This document shows positions 11,018 through 19,531 of a stretch of 64,000 nucleotides of DNA, in pieces; the first letter of the stretch is position 1; each line of letters opens with the position of its first letter. The notes beneath the pieces are model-generated. The model made no database searches. It was not told where the DNA came from and was given only the letters and a program-made list of their open reading frames with translations. Origin of the DNA: Coccinella septempunctata (lineage: Eukaryota; Arthropoda; Insecta; Coleoptera; Coccinellidae). The stretch lies in assembly GCF_907165205.1 (NCBI RefSeq), contig NC_058196.1, positions 13,620,501 through 13,684,500 of the forward strand. Reading direction: 5' to 3'. The position numbers and the translations under genes were made by a program.

Positions 11018-14000
11018 GACTTTAGCCTTTCGGCTTTCACACTCCTCTCCAGAGGAAAATTCACTTATCCCAGATATCTCAGATATCAAAAGGATTAAGC
11101 TCTGTTGGAGCCCTTTCCAGGTTTTCGGGCTCGTGGTGGTGGTCGGGTCCGGGTCGCTCCTCGCCTCCCTGCTGTAGGTTGGATTCCTGCTCCACCCGCA
11201 TTTCCTGTCGGAGCAGACGGTGTTCCTCTGCATTCCCCATGTACTTGCGTACAGTTCTCGCCGTTCCGAGCAGTACCGCTTTCTGCATGACTCTATAGAT
11301 ATTTTCGTCCAACTGAAGTTTCCTCAAGTTCTCTAGTAGTTTCTTCGGTATCAGGCCTGTAGATGAAATGACAATAGGGATGGTCTTGATATCTTTCAGC
11401 TTCCACTGTCTTCTGGTTTGTTCCTCGAGATCTCTGTATTTTGAAATTTTTTCAGTGTGCCTATCTAGAAGATTGGTATTATTTGGAATTGCCACGTCTA
11501 TGAATAGTGCTCTGTCCTCATCCTTATTGAGCAATATGAGGTCTGGTCTATTGTGGGTTATTTTTCGGTCTGTGAGAACCGTGCGATCCCAGTAGAGCTT
11601 GTGATGTTCGTTTTCCAGCACAGCATCCGGATGGTAATTGTAATAAGGCACCTTTTTCGAAGCTAGAAGTTGGTGTTTTAGTGCCAATTCTTGGTGAAGA
11701 ATCTTGGCAACAGCATCATGTCTATTTTTGTACTCCGTGCCCGCGAACTTCTGACATCCGCCGGTGATGTGCTGGATAGTTTCATGTGTCGCACAGCCAT
11801 AACGACAGCTATCGTCCGCCACTGAGGCATCCTTGGCGATGTACTTCATGTAATTTCTTGTTGGAATCACCTGATCCTGGATGGCGAGCATGAAGCCCTC
11901 TGTCTCAGGAAACAACCTTCCGGAAGTCAACCAGTAGTTCGACGCAGATATGTCGACGTAATCATGGTTGACCTCGTTCTGGTGCCTCCCATGCAAAGGT
12001 TTGCCAATCAGTTTCTGCATTTTACTTTCTGCAGAGTGTTCGACGGTTTCCAAGTGATCCTGTTGTAGCTTTAATGGTGTAGAACTATCAGCAACACAAA
12101 CTACTCGATGGAGTTCTGACGAAGCTGCCTTGCTCAAGAAATATTTTCGAAGTCCTTCAATTTCCTGGGACATACGGTTGGACAAATCAACAATTCCTCT
12201 ACCCCCAAGATGTCGTGGCAGCTCTGTCCGTTCTATTGAGCTTTTGGGGTGATGTTTATTGTGTTTAGTCAGCATCGTCCTTATTTTTCTCTGTAAAGCT
12301 GCTAAATCGGTGGTCGTCCAAGAGATAATACCAAATGAATAGCTCAGCGCCGAGCAAGCGTAGGTGTTAATCGCTTTTATCAGATTCTTGCTGTTAAGAC
12401 CAGTTCTCATTATCCTCCTCAATCTTCGGGTGAACTCCTCCGTTAATTCTTTCTTCATCTGGGTCTGATTGATTTTTCTTGCCTGTTTTATGCCTAGATA
12501 CTTGTATGTGTCTCCTTCCTTTAATGCTTCAATTTCTGCAGCTTCCTTGAGTTTGAACGTACCATCTTCTATTTTCCCTCTCGTTATGTTAAGCAGTCGA
12601 CATTTTTCTAGTCCAAACTTCATTTTGATGTCTTCCGAGAATCCTTCCACCATTTTCAGCATCAGTTGCATTTGTTTTTTGGTAGATGCGAAGAGTTTCA
12701 AGTCGTCCATGTAAAGGAGATGATTCAGTTTCATCATAGTTCTACTGCCGTTCTTGATGGAAAATCCGTAGTCCGTAGAATTCAATCTATGAGACAAGGG
12801 ATTCAGGGCCATGCAGAACCACAGAGGGCTCAGCGAGTCTCCTTGGAAAATTCCGCGTCTTATTGGAATAGGTCCTGTCGTAATGGAGCCATCTGCTGCT
12901 TTCATTTGAAGACTAGTACGCCAGGTTGACATGGCGTTTTTGAGGAACTTAACAATATTGGGATCCACCTTGTAAATCTTCAAGATCGTCAAGAGCCATT
13001 CGTGAGGTATAGAATCGAATGCTTTTTTGTAGTCTATGTACGCAGCGTAAAGATTCCTTCGCTTGGAGAACGCTTGATTGCAGATAACTGAATCTATTAT
13101 TAGTTGTTCTTTGCACCCTCGGCTGTCTTTGGTGCATCCTTTCTGTTGCATGGCGATGATGTTATTCCTTTCGCAATGGTTGTGAATTCGGTTTGAAATG
13201 CACGATGTGATTAATTTGTACATCGTTGGAAGACATGTGATTGGTCGGTACTTGGATGGGTCTTCTGTATTCCTTTGGTCTTTAGGTAACAAGTATGTTG
13301 TGCCATGTGTGAGGAATACTGGCATTCTTTCAGGATTTTCAATGACATCATTTATTGCGGAGGTCAATTTGTCATGCATGATCCAAAGTTTCTTGATCCA
13401 GAAGTTCTGTAATCCATCAGGCCCAGGAGCTTTCCAGTTGTGCAGTCCTCTGATAGCTGATTTTACTTCTTCAATTGTGATCATGTCATGCTGCATCGGC
13501 TCATATTTTATAGCTTCAGATTTTTCATCTTCAATCCAACCGGTATCTCCATTGAAGTGAGGTTTCGTTGATAATTGTTCGGTCCAGAATTGTTCAATGG
13601 CTTCCTCTGGTGGTAACTTTCCATTTTCTCCATCCGACGATGTGAGTGACCGGTAGAAAGATTCTTCCGACTTTTCGAATGAATTATTGTCTCTTTTCCG
13701 GCTATAATTGCTTTTATATCTCCTCAGGCGTTCTGCATACAGACTTAATTTTTGCTTCAGAGTGTCGAGGCAATGGTGAGCTGTAGCATTCTCCGTCTCT
13801 CGTTCTGTATGTGTCCTGTTTCTATCCATGATCTCTTTGACAGCTTTCACAACCTTTCTTCCTCGATTCCCGTTCAAGTACTCCGTCAGTCGTCCAATGT
13901 CTCTTCTTAGCCTTTCTGTTTTGTGTTGAAGACGTTTCTGCCATGCTGGCGCGTGTAATTTGTGTAATTTTGGACCATTGTTGTTCGTTCCGCGAATTTT

Positions 14001-15064
14001 TGCCCCTATGGTTTTGGCTGTCGTCAGCGCTGCACAGTAAAAAACTAGATGCAGATATTCCAATGAACTTCCGTTCTGTAGGTATTCAGGTAAAACGTCC
14101 TTATTCAAGATGTCGATTATAAGTGACAGCTTCTTGGATGTATTGAGTCGGGGAGGTGTTATTCGATGAAGAGGGTCTGTCCCTTCCAGTTCGGCGAAGT
14201 ATCTCCTCATGTCAGAGTCAACTTGTCGGTGGAGCTCTTCCCTATCGTCCTGGTGTTCAGGCTCACTTGCGTTGCAAGATGGACTTTCAGTATCAGTTTC
14301 TTCTGCCTGTTGTTGTCCCGGCATGTGAATTTCATCAGAGGTGTTGGTGTTATTCTCTATTGTAGGCGGACGCTGAAGTTCTCGTTTGATTGCGTCGATT
14401 CGGGCCGTTGGTATTAGTTCATTTCTCAGAATTACGCGGTACTGGTCTGCCACTCGTTGTTCAGTGACATTGAGATTTGGGTAGGCGTTGCAGAATTCCT
14501 CATGGAGCCTTTTTCTATAGTTGTTCGTGTTCTGCCCTAGTCCCGTGATGGAGTTATATATGCGCACAATAGTTTCATTCATGGACGTTGTCCACTTCAT
14601 GCGCTTTCTAACTAACCCCGCTTGGGTGAGCACTGGCTGAATATCCTGCGCAGCACCTTCAGCGGTTCGAGTCGACAATTGAATTGGACTCGTTGGTTGC
14701 TGTTGTTGCTTTGGAGCTGTAGCTTCTTTTGCAGCAGGAGCCCGCTTCCTCAACATCCTGCCACCGACGTCCCGCATGCTGTCATGTCCAGCGCCGGCTC
14801 CAGACATGCCCTGACGATCCCCAGGCAGCGACTTGTTTCCGAGGCTTCTCGTTATCACCATTTTCATGGGTTTGTGCTCCCCTTTCTCGGTTTGGGTGAG
14901 GGGTAGAGAAATGAGAGCAGAAAGAGCACCCCTATAAAGGATGTGAAAGAGAGAGGAAAAAGGAATGGGACTGCGGACAGCAGGCGTGGCTGGCTGCACC
15001 GTCTACGTCGTTACGATGGCTACCTGGCAGGCCATCTACCAGATTGCTGCCAGGCAGGCCAGAC
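11018..15064 (-). mobile_element. R4/Dong-type element, copy 3 (full length, intact)
   Basis: This copy is 4047 bp, identical in length and end points to copy 2 and differing at scattered positions. The 3' end (11018) abuts degenerate TTA repeat. The 5' end (15064) is followed by AATATTATT and a long T-run that belongs to a U6-derived segment. Two intact copies this close in sequence imply recent activity of the family. Confidence 0.9.
11079..14999 (-). CDS. R4/Dong single-ORF polyprotein, second intact copy
   Basis: The frame has 1306 codons, collinear with the frame at 2796-6716 and differing by isolated substitutions. Examples are HRITPPRLN for HRVAPPRLN and AADGSITTG for AADCSITTG; the C in the latter is not a finger residue. 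All key residues are kept: APGPDG, YIDYKKAFDS, FQGDSLSP, YMDD, the CCHC finger (CRYGCATHETIQHITGGC) and the nuclease RPD...FIDVAIP. As in copy 2, the first 44 codons are probably leader and translation more likely begins at MKMVITRS. The predicted action is nicking at TAA repeat DNA followed by target-primed reverse transcription. The substrate specificity is inferred from the flanks of the copies, not from the protein. Confidence 0.88.
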   Translation of the reverse strand: MQPATPAVRSPIPFSSLFHILYRGALSALISLPLTQTEKGEHKPMKMVITRSLGNKSLPGDRQGMSGAGAGHDSMRDVGGRMLRKRAPAAKEATAPKQQQQPTSPIQLSTRTAEGAAQDIQPVLTQAGLVRKRMKWTTSMNETIVRIYNSITGLGQNTNNYRKRLHEEFCNAYPNLNVTEQRVADQYRVILRNELIPTARIDAIKRELQRPPTIENNTNTSDEIHMPGQQQAEETDTESPSCNASEPEHQDDREELHRQVDSDMRRYFAELEGTDPLHRITPPRLNTSKKLSLIIDILNKDVLPEYLQNGSSLEYLHLVFYCAALTTAKTIGAKIRGTNNNGPKLHKLHAPAWQKRLQHKTERLRRDIGRLTEYLNGNRGRKVVKAVKEIMDRNRTHTERETENATAHHCLDTLKQKLSLYAERLRRYKSNYSRKRDNNSFEKSEESFYRSLTSSDGENGKLPPEEAIEQFWTEQLSTKPHFNGDTGWIEDEKSEAIKYEPMQHDMITIEEVKSAIRGLHNWKAPGPDGLQNFWIKKLWIMHDKLTSAINDVIENPERMPVFLTHGTTYLLPKDQRNTEDPSKYRPITCLPTMYKLITSCISNRIHNHCERNNIIAMQQKGCTKDSRGCKEQLIIDSVICNQAFSKRRNLYAAYIDYKKAFDSIPHEWLLTILKIYKVDPNIVKFLKNAMSTWRTSLQMKAADGSITTGPIPIRRGIFQGDSLSPLWFCMALNPLSHRLNSTDYGFSIKNGSRTMMKLNHLLYMDDLKLFASTKKQMQLMLKMVEGFSEDIKMKFGLEKCRLLNITRGKIEDGTFKLKEAAEIEALKEGDTYKYLGIKQARKINQTQMKKELTEEFTRRLRRIMRTGLNSKNLIKAINTYACSALSYSFGIISWTTTDLAALQRKIRTMLTKHNKHHPKSSIERTELPRHLGGRGIVDLSNRMSQEIEGLRKYFLSKAASSELHRVVCVADSSTPLKLQQDHLETVEHSAESKMQKLIGKPLHGRHQNEVNHDYVDISASNYWLTSGRLFPETEGFMLAIQDQVIPTRNYMKYIAKDASVADDSCRYGCATHETIQHITGGCQKFAGTEYKNRHDAVAKILHQELALKHQLLASKKVPYYNYHPDAVLENEHHKLYWDRTVLTDRKITHNRPDLILLNKDEDRALFIDVAIPNNTNLLDRHTEKISKYRDLEEQTRRQWKLKDIKTIPIVISSTGLIPKKLLENLRKLQLDENIYRVMQKAVLLGTARTVRKYMGNAEEHRLLRQEMRVEQESNLQQGGEERPGPDHHHEPENLERAPTELNPFDI

Positions 15065-15069
15065 AATAT

Positions 15070-15070
<1 letters not shown>

Positions 15071-15104
<34 letters not shown>
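15071..15104 (-). repeat. Poly(A) tract (34 nt on minus strand) of the U6-derived segment
   Basis: A pure T-run on the + strand between the 3' end of the U6-like sequence and the R4 copy 3 leader. On the minus strand it reads U6, then A-tail, then TAATATT, then R4 5' end. Confidence 0.85.
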
Positions 15105-15108
<4 letters not shown>

Positions 15109-15149
15109 GTGGAACGCTTCACGATTTTGCGTGTCATCCTTGCGCATCC

Positions 15150-15189
<40 letters not shown>

Positions 15190-15206
15190 ACCGCCAAAGC
15201 GAGTAC
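15105..15206 (-). pseudogene. U6: U6 spliceosomal snRNA pseudogene
   Basis: The minus strand reads GTACTCGCTTTGGCGGTACA at the 5' end, then the conserved U6 core (ATACTAAAATTGG, ACGATACAGAGAAGATTAGC, GCGCAAGGATGACACGC) and ends GAAGCGTTCCACATTT. It therefore spans the whole RNA, including the ACAGAGA box and the AGC of the catalytic triad. After AGCATGG it lacks the usual CCCC (reads GGATGCG), in the U4/U6-pairing segment. It has an A-tail, and TAA microsatellite rather than a Pol III promoter lies upstream (15207-15227). These facts mark it as a reverse-transcribed copy, not a functional gene. Its tail is joined to the 5' end of R4 copy 3. Confidence 0.9.
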
Positions 15207-15227
15207 TTATTATTATTATTATTATTA
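15207..15227. repeat. (TTA)n microsatellite
   Basis: Seven TTA units between the U6 pseudogene 5' end and the leader of LINE A. This is the far side of the TAA target for the U6-R4 insertion. Confidence 0.85.
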
Positions 15228-16270
15228 AGTTCTATAAGTGTATGTGTTATAGAGCGGCAATTCGTTCAAATTCAATGTATTCAGTGTCTGAGTCCAGATC
15301 ATCTCCAAGATCGCTGGTTCCACGGTTATCACTGGTGAGTCGATTTATTTTTCTGATAGTATAGAAAATATATAACTTAGCCACATAGCTTAATAGTAAC
15401 ATATTAGTGAGGATTTCCAATATTCATTATTACACAGAAATACCTCATATAGTTCAATACGGACAAAAAGCCATGTCGGAGGTCTCAGACAATGAGAGCT
15501 CCTACATGGAAGCTACGGACACCGAAGAATTCAGCGATGGAGAAGCACAGGAGCTTGTAAGGCTCAAAGAAGAGAATGGGCAGTTGAAGGCTCAAATAAA
15601 TAAATTAACTGAAACCGTGGCTCAGTTGGTCGGGGAGATACGCCTCTTGAGAGAGGAAGTTAATAAGAATAAAGCGCCTCAACCCCCTAGTTTTGCTGAA
15701 ATTGCAAAACCGATTACGGCACAGAAATCCCCCACATTTGAAGAAATTGCAAAGCCGGTAGCAGTCCCCAAAAATTCCTCCAAACAGGAAGTAGCTCCAG
15801 AACCGGAAAAAAAGAAAAATTTTGCAACTCAAGTTGCGAAAACCCAGAACGCGCCTCCCACAAAACGCGCGCTTAAAGAAAGTTCAGACGAAGAGACCGC
15901 AAAAACGTACTCTACCGATCGTACCTTCTGGAAATTGGTCACTAAAAAGACCAAGAGATCGCCAAGATCGAACCAAACCAGCTCGGGGCCAACACAAAAT
16001 ACTCCGAAGCCAGCCCAAAACTCTTCGGAAGTGAAGAAACCCCAGGAAACTGCAACCAAAGTAGTCAAAGGGACGAAGAAACCAGAAAAAAAGACGGAAA
16101 AGGCAAAAACCGTCAAAAAAGCCGAAACCAGAGAAGAAATTTCTGGAATCACTGGGGAACTGGATAAGTGCACGAAAAACCTCCTCAGCACGATGATGCA
16201 GAATCTGGAGAAAGAGATTGAGAAATAGATGCAGCAAATTATTAAGAATATTTAATGGCTGATACGACGA
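15228..16270 (+). mobile_element. LINE A (jockey-like), 5' part up to the LTR insertion
   Basis: Leader (15228-15472), ORF1 and the first five codons of ORF2 (ATGGCTGATACGACG at 16255) of a jockey-like LINE. Comparison with LINE B (minus strand, 34832-39010) shows that the element stops at 16270, where A-rich sequence and the LTR element begin. It resumes at 23796 at what would be about codon 175 of ORF2. About 0.5 kb of LINE sequence, most of the endonuclease, is missing between the two halves. Confidence 0.8.
15473..16228 (+). pseudogene. LINE A ORF1 (gag-like), zinc knuckles deleted
   Basis: This is an RNA-binding ORF1 protein of about 250 residues beginning MSEVSDNESSYMEA. An N-terminal acidic stretch is followed by a coiled-coil-like segment (LVRLKEENGQLKAQINKL...VGEIRLLREEV) and a long K/T/P/S-rich tail. 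The LINE B counterpart has three CCHC knuckles just before KLVTKKTKRSPRSNQ. Here that region is gone: STDRTFW is joined directly to KLVTKK. A premature TAG at 16226-16228 removes the last codons (QQIIKNI), which LINE B retains. In both copies the ancestral ORF1 stop overlaps the ORF2 start as TAATG. The deletion of the knuckles would cripple nucleic-acid binding. Confidence 0.78.
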
Positions 16271-16280
16271 AAAAAAAAAA

Positions 16281-16957
16281 AGAAAATATTTGATTCTCAA
16301 ATATTCAGTACGTTCATTCTGATAGGCAGAGTAAATGTAAAAAACCGTTTATCTGTGTTTAACGTTGTTTTTCTTGCATGCCGTTGAAGATTTCGACGTT
16401 TTTCTGATGTTGATATGCGATAAACCGGAGCTTAACGTGTGGGGGGATTTGCCTATAAAAGCAGATTTTCCCTCCGCGACGGGCACTTCTACTTCAATCT
16501 TTCACTTGGTGACATCTACTTTTACTTTTGACTTTTGATTCTGTTACTTCAGTCGCTTTTACTGCTCTTTTACTTCAGTTAGTTTATGCTCCGTACTTTC
16601 TGCGATTCGACGATTGATTTTTAGTTTTTTTTTCATTTGATTTTCGCGAGTGCCTTTACCGTTCAGTTTCTTTGTTAGACCTATACCGGTTACTTCTTTG
16701 ACATTGACACTGCTGTACTGCATCGCTTTCTGTTATATTTTATCGTTCTTTACCCTGTTTCGCGAGTTTGACTTTTCCCTTCGCTATCAGTCATGGCGCG
16801 TAAGCCCTTGGGGTACTGCAGGGAGAGTCCCGTCAACCCCCCTGTCCGCGTTCCGCGTCACAAGTGTTGAATCCGAAATCTCTTTCTTTTTCTATCAATC
16901 ATGGCGCGTTATAGCCCTTGGGGTAGAGAATAAGAGATACCGCTCGTCGTCAGTGAA
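16281..16957 (+). repeat. 5' LTR-like region (truncated)
   Basis: It matches the 3' LTR from about 22245 to 23254, apart from the 223-bp MITE and a second short indel present only in the 3' copy. Shared marks are CAAATATTCAGTACGTTCAT, TGCCTATAAAAGCAG (TATA at 16454-16460) and two hairpin units around CATGGCGCGT (16771-16828 and about 16876-16938). An uninterrupted TTAA at 16359-16362 is the empty site of the MITE in the 3' LTR. The first about 100 bp found in the 3' LTR are absent here. Confidence 0.72.
16454..16460 (+). promoter_or_regulatory. TATA box of 5' LTR
   Basis: TATAAAA within TGCCTATAAAAGCAG, conserved at the same place in the 3' LTR (22686-22692). It probably sets the U3/R boundary 25-30 bp downstream. 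Confidence 0.6.
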
Positions 16958-17060
16958 CTGTGAACTGAACTGTTGTTGCGCCTTTATATCAGTGAAAATT
17001 ATTTCCGATTTCTTATTGTTTCCGATTTATTGAATTAAACTGTTTTAATCTCGTATTGAA

Positions 17061-17063
17061 GGT
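17061..17063 (+). promoter_or_regulatory. Candidate splice donor in the LTR-element leader
   Basis: TTGAAG|GTGAGTG is a strong donor consensus lying between the LTR and gag. With the acceptor-like tract ending at 21650 it could give a spliced subgenomic RNA. No transcript evidence is available. Confidence 0.35.
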
Positions 17064-17703
17064 GAGTGAATTTCCGAACATTGAAAATTTATTGTCGCAA
17101 TTGGTAAAATTTTAGGTTTGATTTACCAATAATAGTGAATCACCTATTACCCTGTTGATAACTTGTCTACCTGCTTTTATTTTCTTTTGACCTGTACTGT
17201 TGAAACTTACCGATTATTTCTGATTTTTCTGAAAACTGAAATTCGATTATTGTGATTGATATTCTGACTATTGAACTTGAAAAACTGTTTGGAATTTAAC
17301 CTGTGCGTTCTGGTGCTATTCGAATTTCGGGACATTTTCTGGACTATACGAAACGACTTGCAAGTGTGTGCGGCATTTCTAGAATAATTTCGGACTTTGG
17401 TGGGCCTGATTGAAATTTTTTCGAGTAACGTTGGACTTGTAAAATTTTTAGTGTGATACATCGGGACTTAGATTGCTTTTGGTGCGCCGGGACTCCGGGA
17501 TTTTTTTTTTCTTCTTCTGGTCCACCGGGACTTAGACTTGATATCTTTTTTTTTGGGATACACCGATACCCGCTTCGAACTTGAGTGAATAGGTTGGCTA
17601 ACGGTTAACTTACCGGGTCGGACTTGGAACTCAAACGGATTGTGAAAGACATACCGAGTGTGAATTATTGGTGCGTTCTGAATCGGACTTAGTTGAATAT
17701 AAT

Positions 17704-19531
17704 ATGTCGAACATGGATGTGAACCGGATACTCAGTGATGAACTTAAATACGAATTACAACTGAGGGGACAGTCGATACCGGGTACTGTGATGACTAAAC
17801 GGAGTCTACTACGACAAGTACTTCAGTCTAATGAACCTCTACTACCCTCAACATCACTGAATCCCGCCTCGGAGATTGAGATTTGCCAAAATAAACTCAC
17901 CGATTTGGTGGAATCCCTTCAGAACTTCAATCATGAAAATGCGGCTAACGAATTTTCGCGAATTTACACCAGATTAATACACATTCAAGGAAGGCTGGAC
18001 TTTATTGTCACTGCAGACACAGTTACAACTAGTTGAACAAATGAAGGCAACTACAAATAAGGCGTTGGAAACACTGGAGGAGCTACGCAAGAAGAGCAAT
18101 CGTGAACAGCCGCAGCCATCCAGCCGAGATCAGAGGTCTCTTTTAGATGTGGAGGTGGCCAGTTCATCTAGGGTGCCGTCGATCCAACCGGAGAGGATGT
18201 CAAGGGTTGAGACATCACTGATCGACTTGGGGGATGGTGTTGATCCTCCTGTAGTAGTGGATGTCTCGCGTGCTGGTACACCTGTAAGGGGTCCAACATT
18301 AGAAGAGGTCATGAATGAGACAAGACAGACATGTAGAGCATTACTACGACATTTACCAGCGATACCTCTCACACAGTCACAGGACTGTGGGACAACAACA
18401 CCTGAGGGTCCGACACAGGGTAGAGGGATTAATTCTACACGAAGGGTGTCTTTTCCACACTTACCTGCACCTTGGATAGGTCCTGACCGACCAATTGTCA
18501 CAACACCTGCCAGATCAGAGCCGGAGTCCCGATCAACAATACCGACTGTCCCAATGCACAAATGGAACATTTCCTTTGATGGCACTGGAAGTGTGACAGG
18601 ATTTCTTGAAGAAGTGGAGAGGCTGGCCGAATCCCGTAAAGTGTCCCTGGAACACGTTTTTGAATCAGTTTATGAATTACTATGAAAGGATGCAAGGGAT
18701 TGGTTTATTCCCAGGAGAGGTACTTTCAACGACTGGGAGAACTTTAGCAACCAACTGAAAGAAGCATTTCTGCCTGTCAACTACGAGGAGAATCTGTTAG
18801 AGGAAATGAAAAGACGAACACAAGGCCCTGAAGAAAAGCTGCTTCTGTATGTTACCCGGATGAAGAACTTATTCCAGAAACTCACCTATACCGAACCATC
18901 CGAGGTGGAGCAGATCCGGCTTATCCGACAGAGGTTGATCCCTCCCTCAAGCAGGCCTTGGCCTTCCAGGAGACCAAGACGTATGATGAACTTCTCGGTA
19001 AGGGAAAAGATTTTGAACTGGTCCAGTGGCAGATGAGCCAGTACACCCGGCCACCCTCAAAACCAGGTTTCGTGGAGGAACCTCACCTAACGTACACTTC
19101 CCGTCAACTGAACCGATATCAGGCAAGTTTTTCTGTGGATACAAGAGAACAGGTTCACCAAACAACTGATCACGGGGAATCAGTCCTGCCGACACCACCC
19201 AACCAGACGCGACTTTCTCCGTCCAAAGCCGCCCAGGTCCAGAGAGTCAATAGTCCAGCAACCAGGGTCACACCTTCCGACTCCTGGAGACGGGTCCGAA
19301 GGTCGATCCGAAACTTCAACACCGCCACCCCGCCGTCAAGCCGAAAATAGTCACGCTGACCGGACCGAATCATCATCAGGGAGGAGAGTGTTCTTCCAGA
19401 CACAGTGTTGTTTCCGGTGTGGTGGATATGGCCACATGCGTCGAGAATGTCGCAGGTCACCGAAAATCTTCTGTTCTCGATGCCAGAGGGAGAACATTCT
19501 CTCACGAGACTGCCCGTGTTCGGGAAACTGA
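17704..19531 (+). pseudogene. LTR-element gag, broken by frameshifts and a stop
   Basis: The start is chosen at MSNMDVNRIL. Residues 1-40 resemble the SAP-like N-terminus of arthropod Gypsy gags (SDELKYELQLRG...TKRSLLRQ). A 1-bp shift near 18000 moves into 18005-18685 (coiled coil, then a P/S/T-rich linker). A TGA at 18683-18685 interrupts LL[stop]KDARDW, where a Trp codon is expected. The retrotransposon gag core continues (DWENFSNQLKEAFLPVNY, RRTQGPEEKLLLYV). Another shift falls near 18950 and a further one near 19300. The nucleocapsid then has CCFRCGGYGHMRREC (CX2CX4HX4C) and a second, degenerate knuckle (CSRCQRENILSRDC, His replaced). It ends at TGA near 19531. The copy cannot make gag. 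Confidence 0.75.

Noticed and set aside
2140..15000. Long antisense open frames on the + strand that recur in each R4 copy (for example at 2822, 4915, 6339)
   Set aside because: They lie opposite the conserved R4 coding frame and are conserved only because of it; none has a domain of its own.
15105..15206. Functional U6 snRNA gene
   Set aside because: It lacks bases in the U4/U6-pairing segment, has an A-tail and no recognisable Pol III promoter upstream.
2034..15227. Repeat spacing that might suggest a CRISPR-like or tandem-gene array
   Set aside because: The regular units are microsatellite and whole retrotransposons in a eukaryotic genome.
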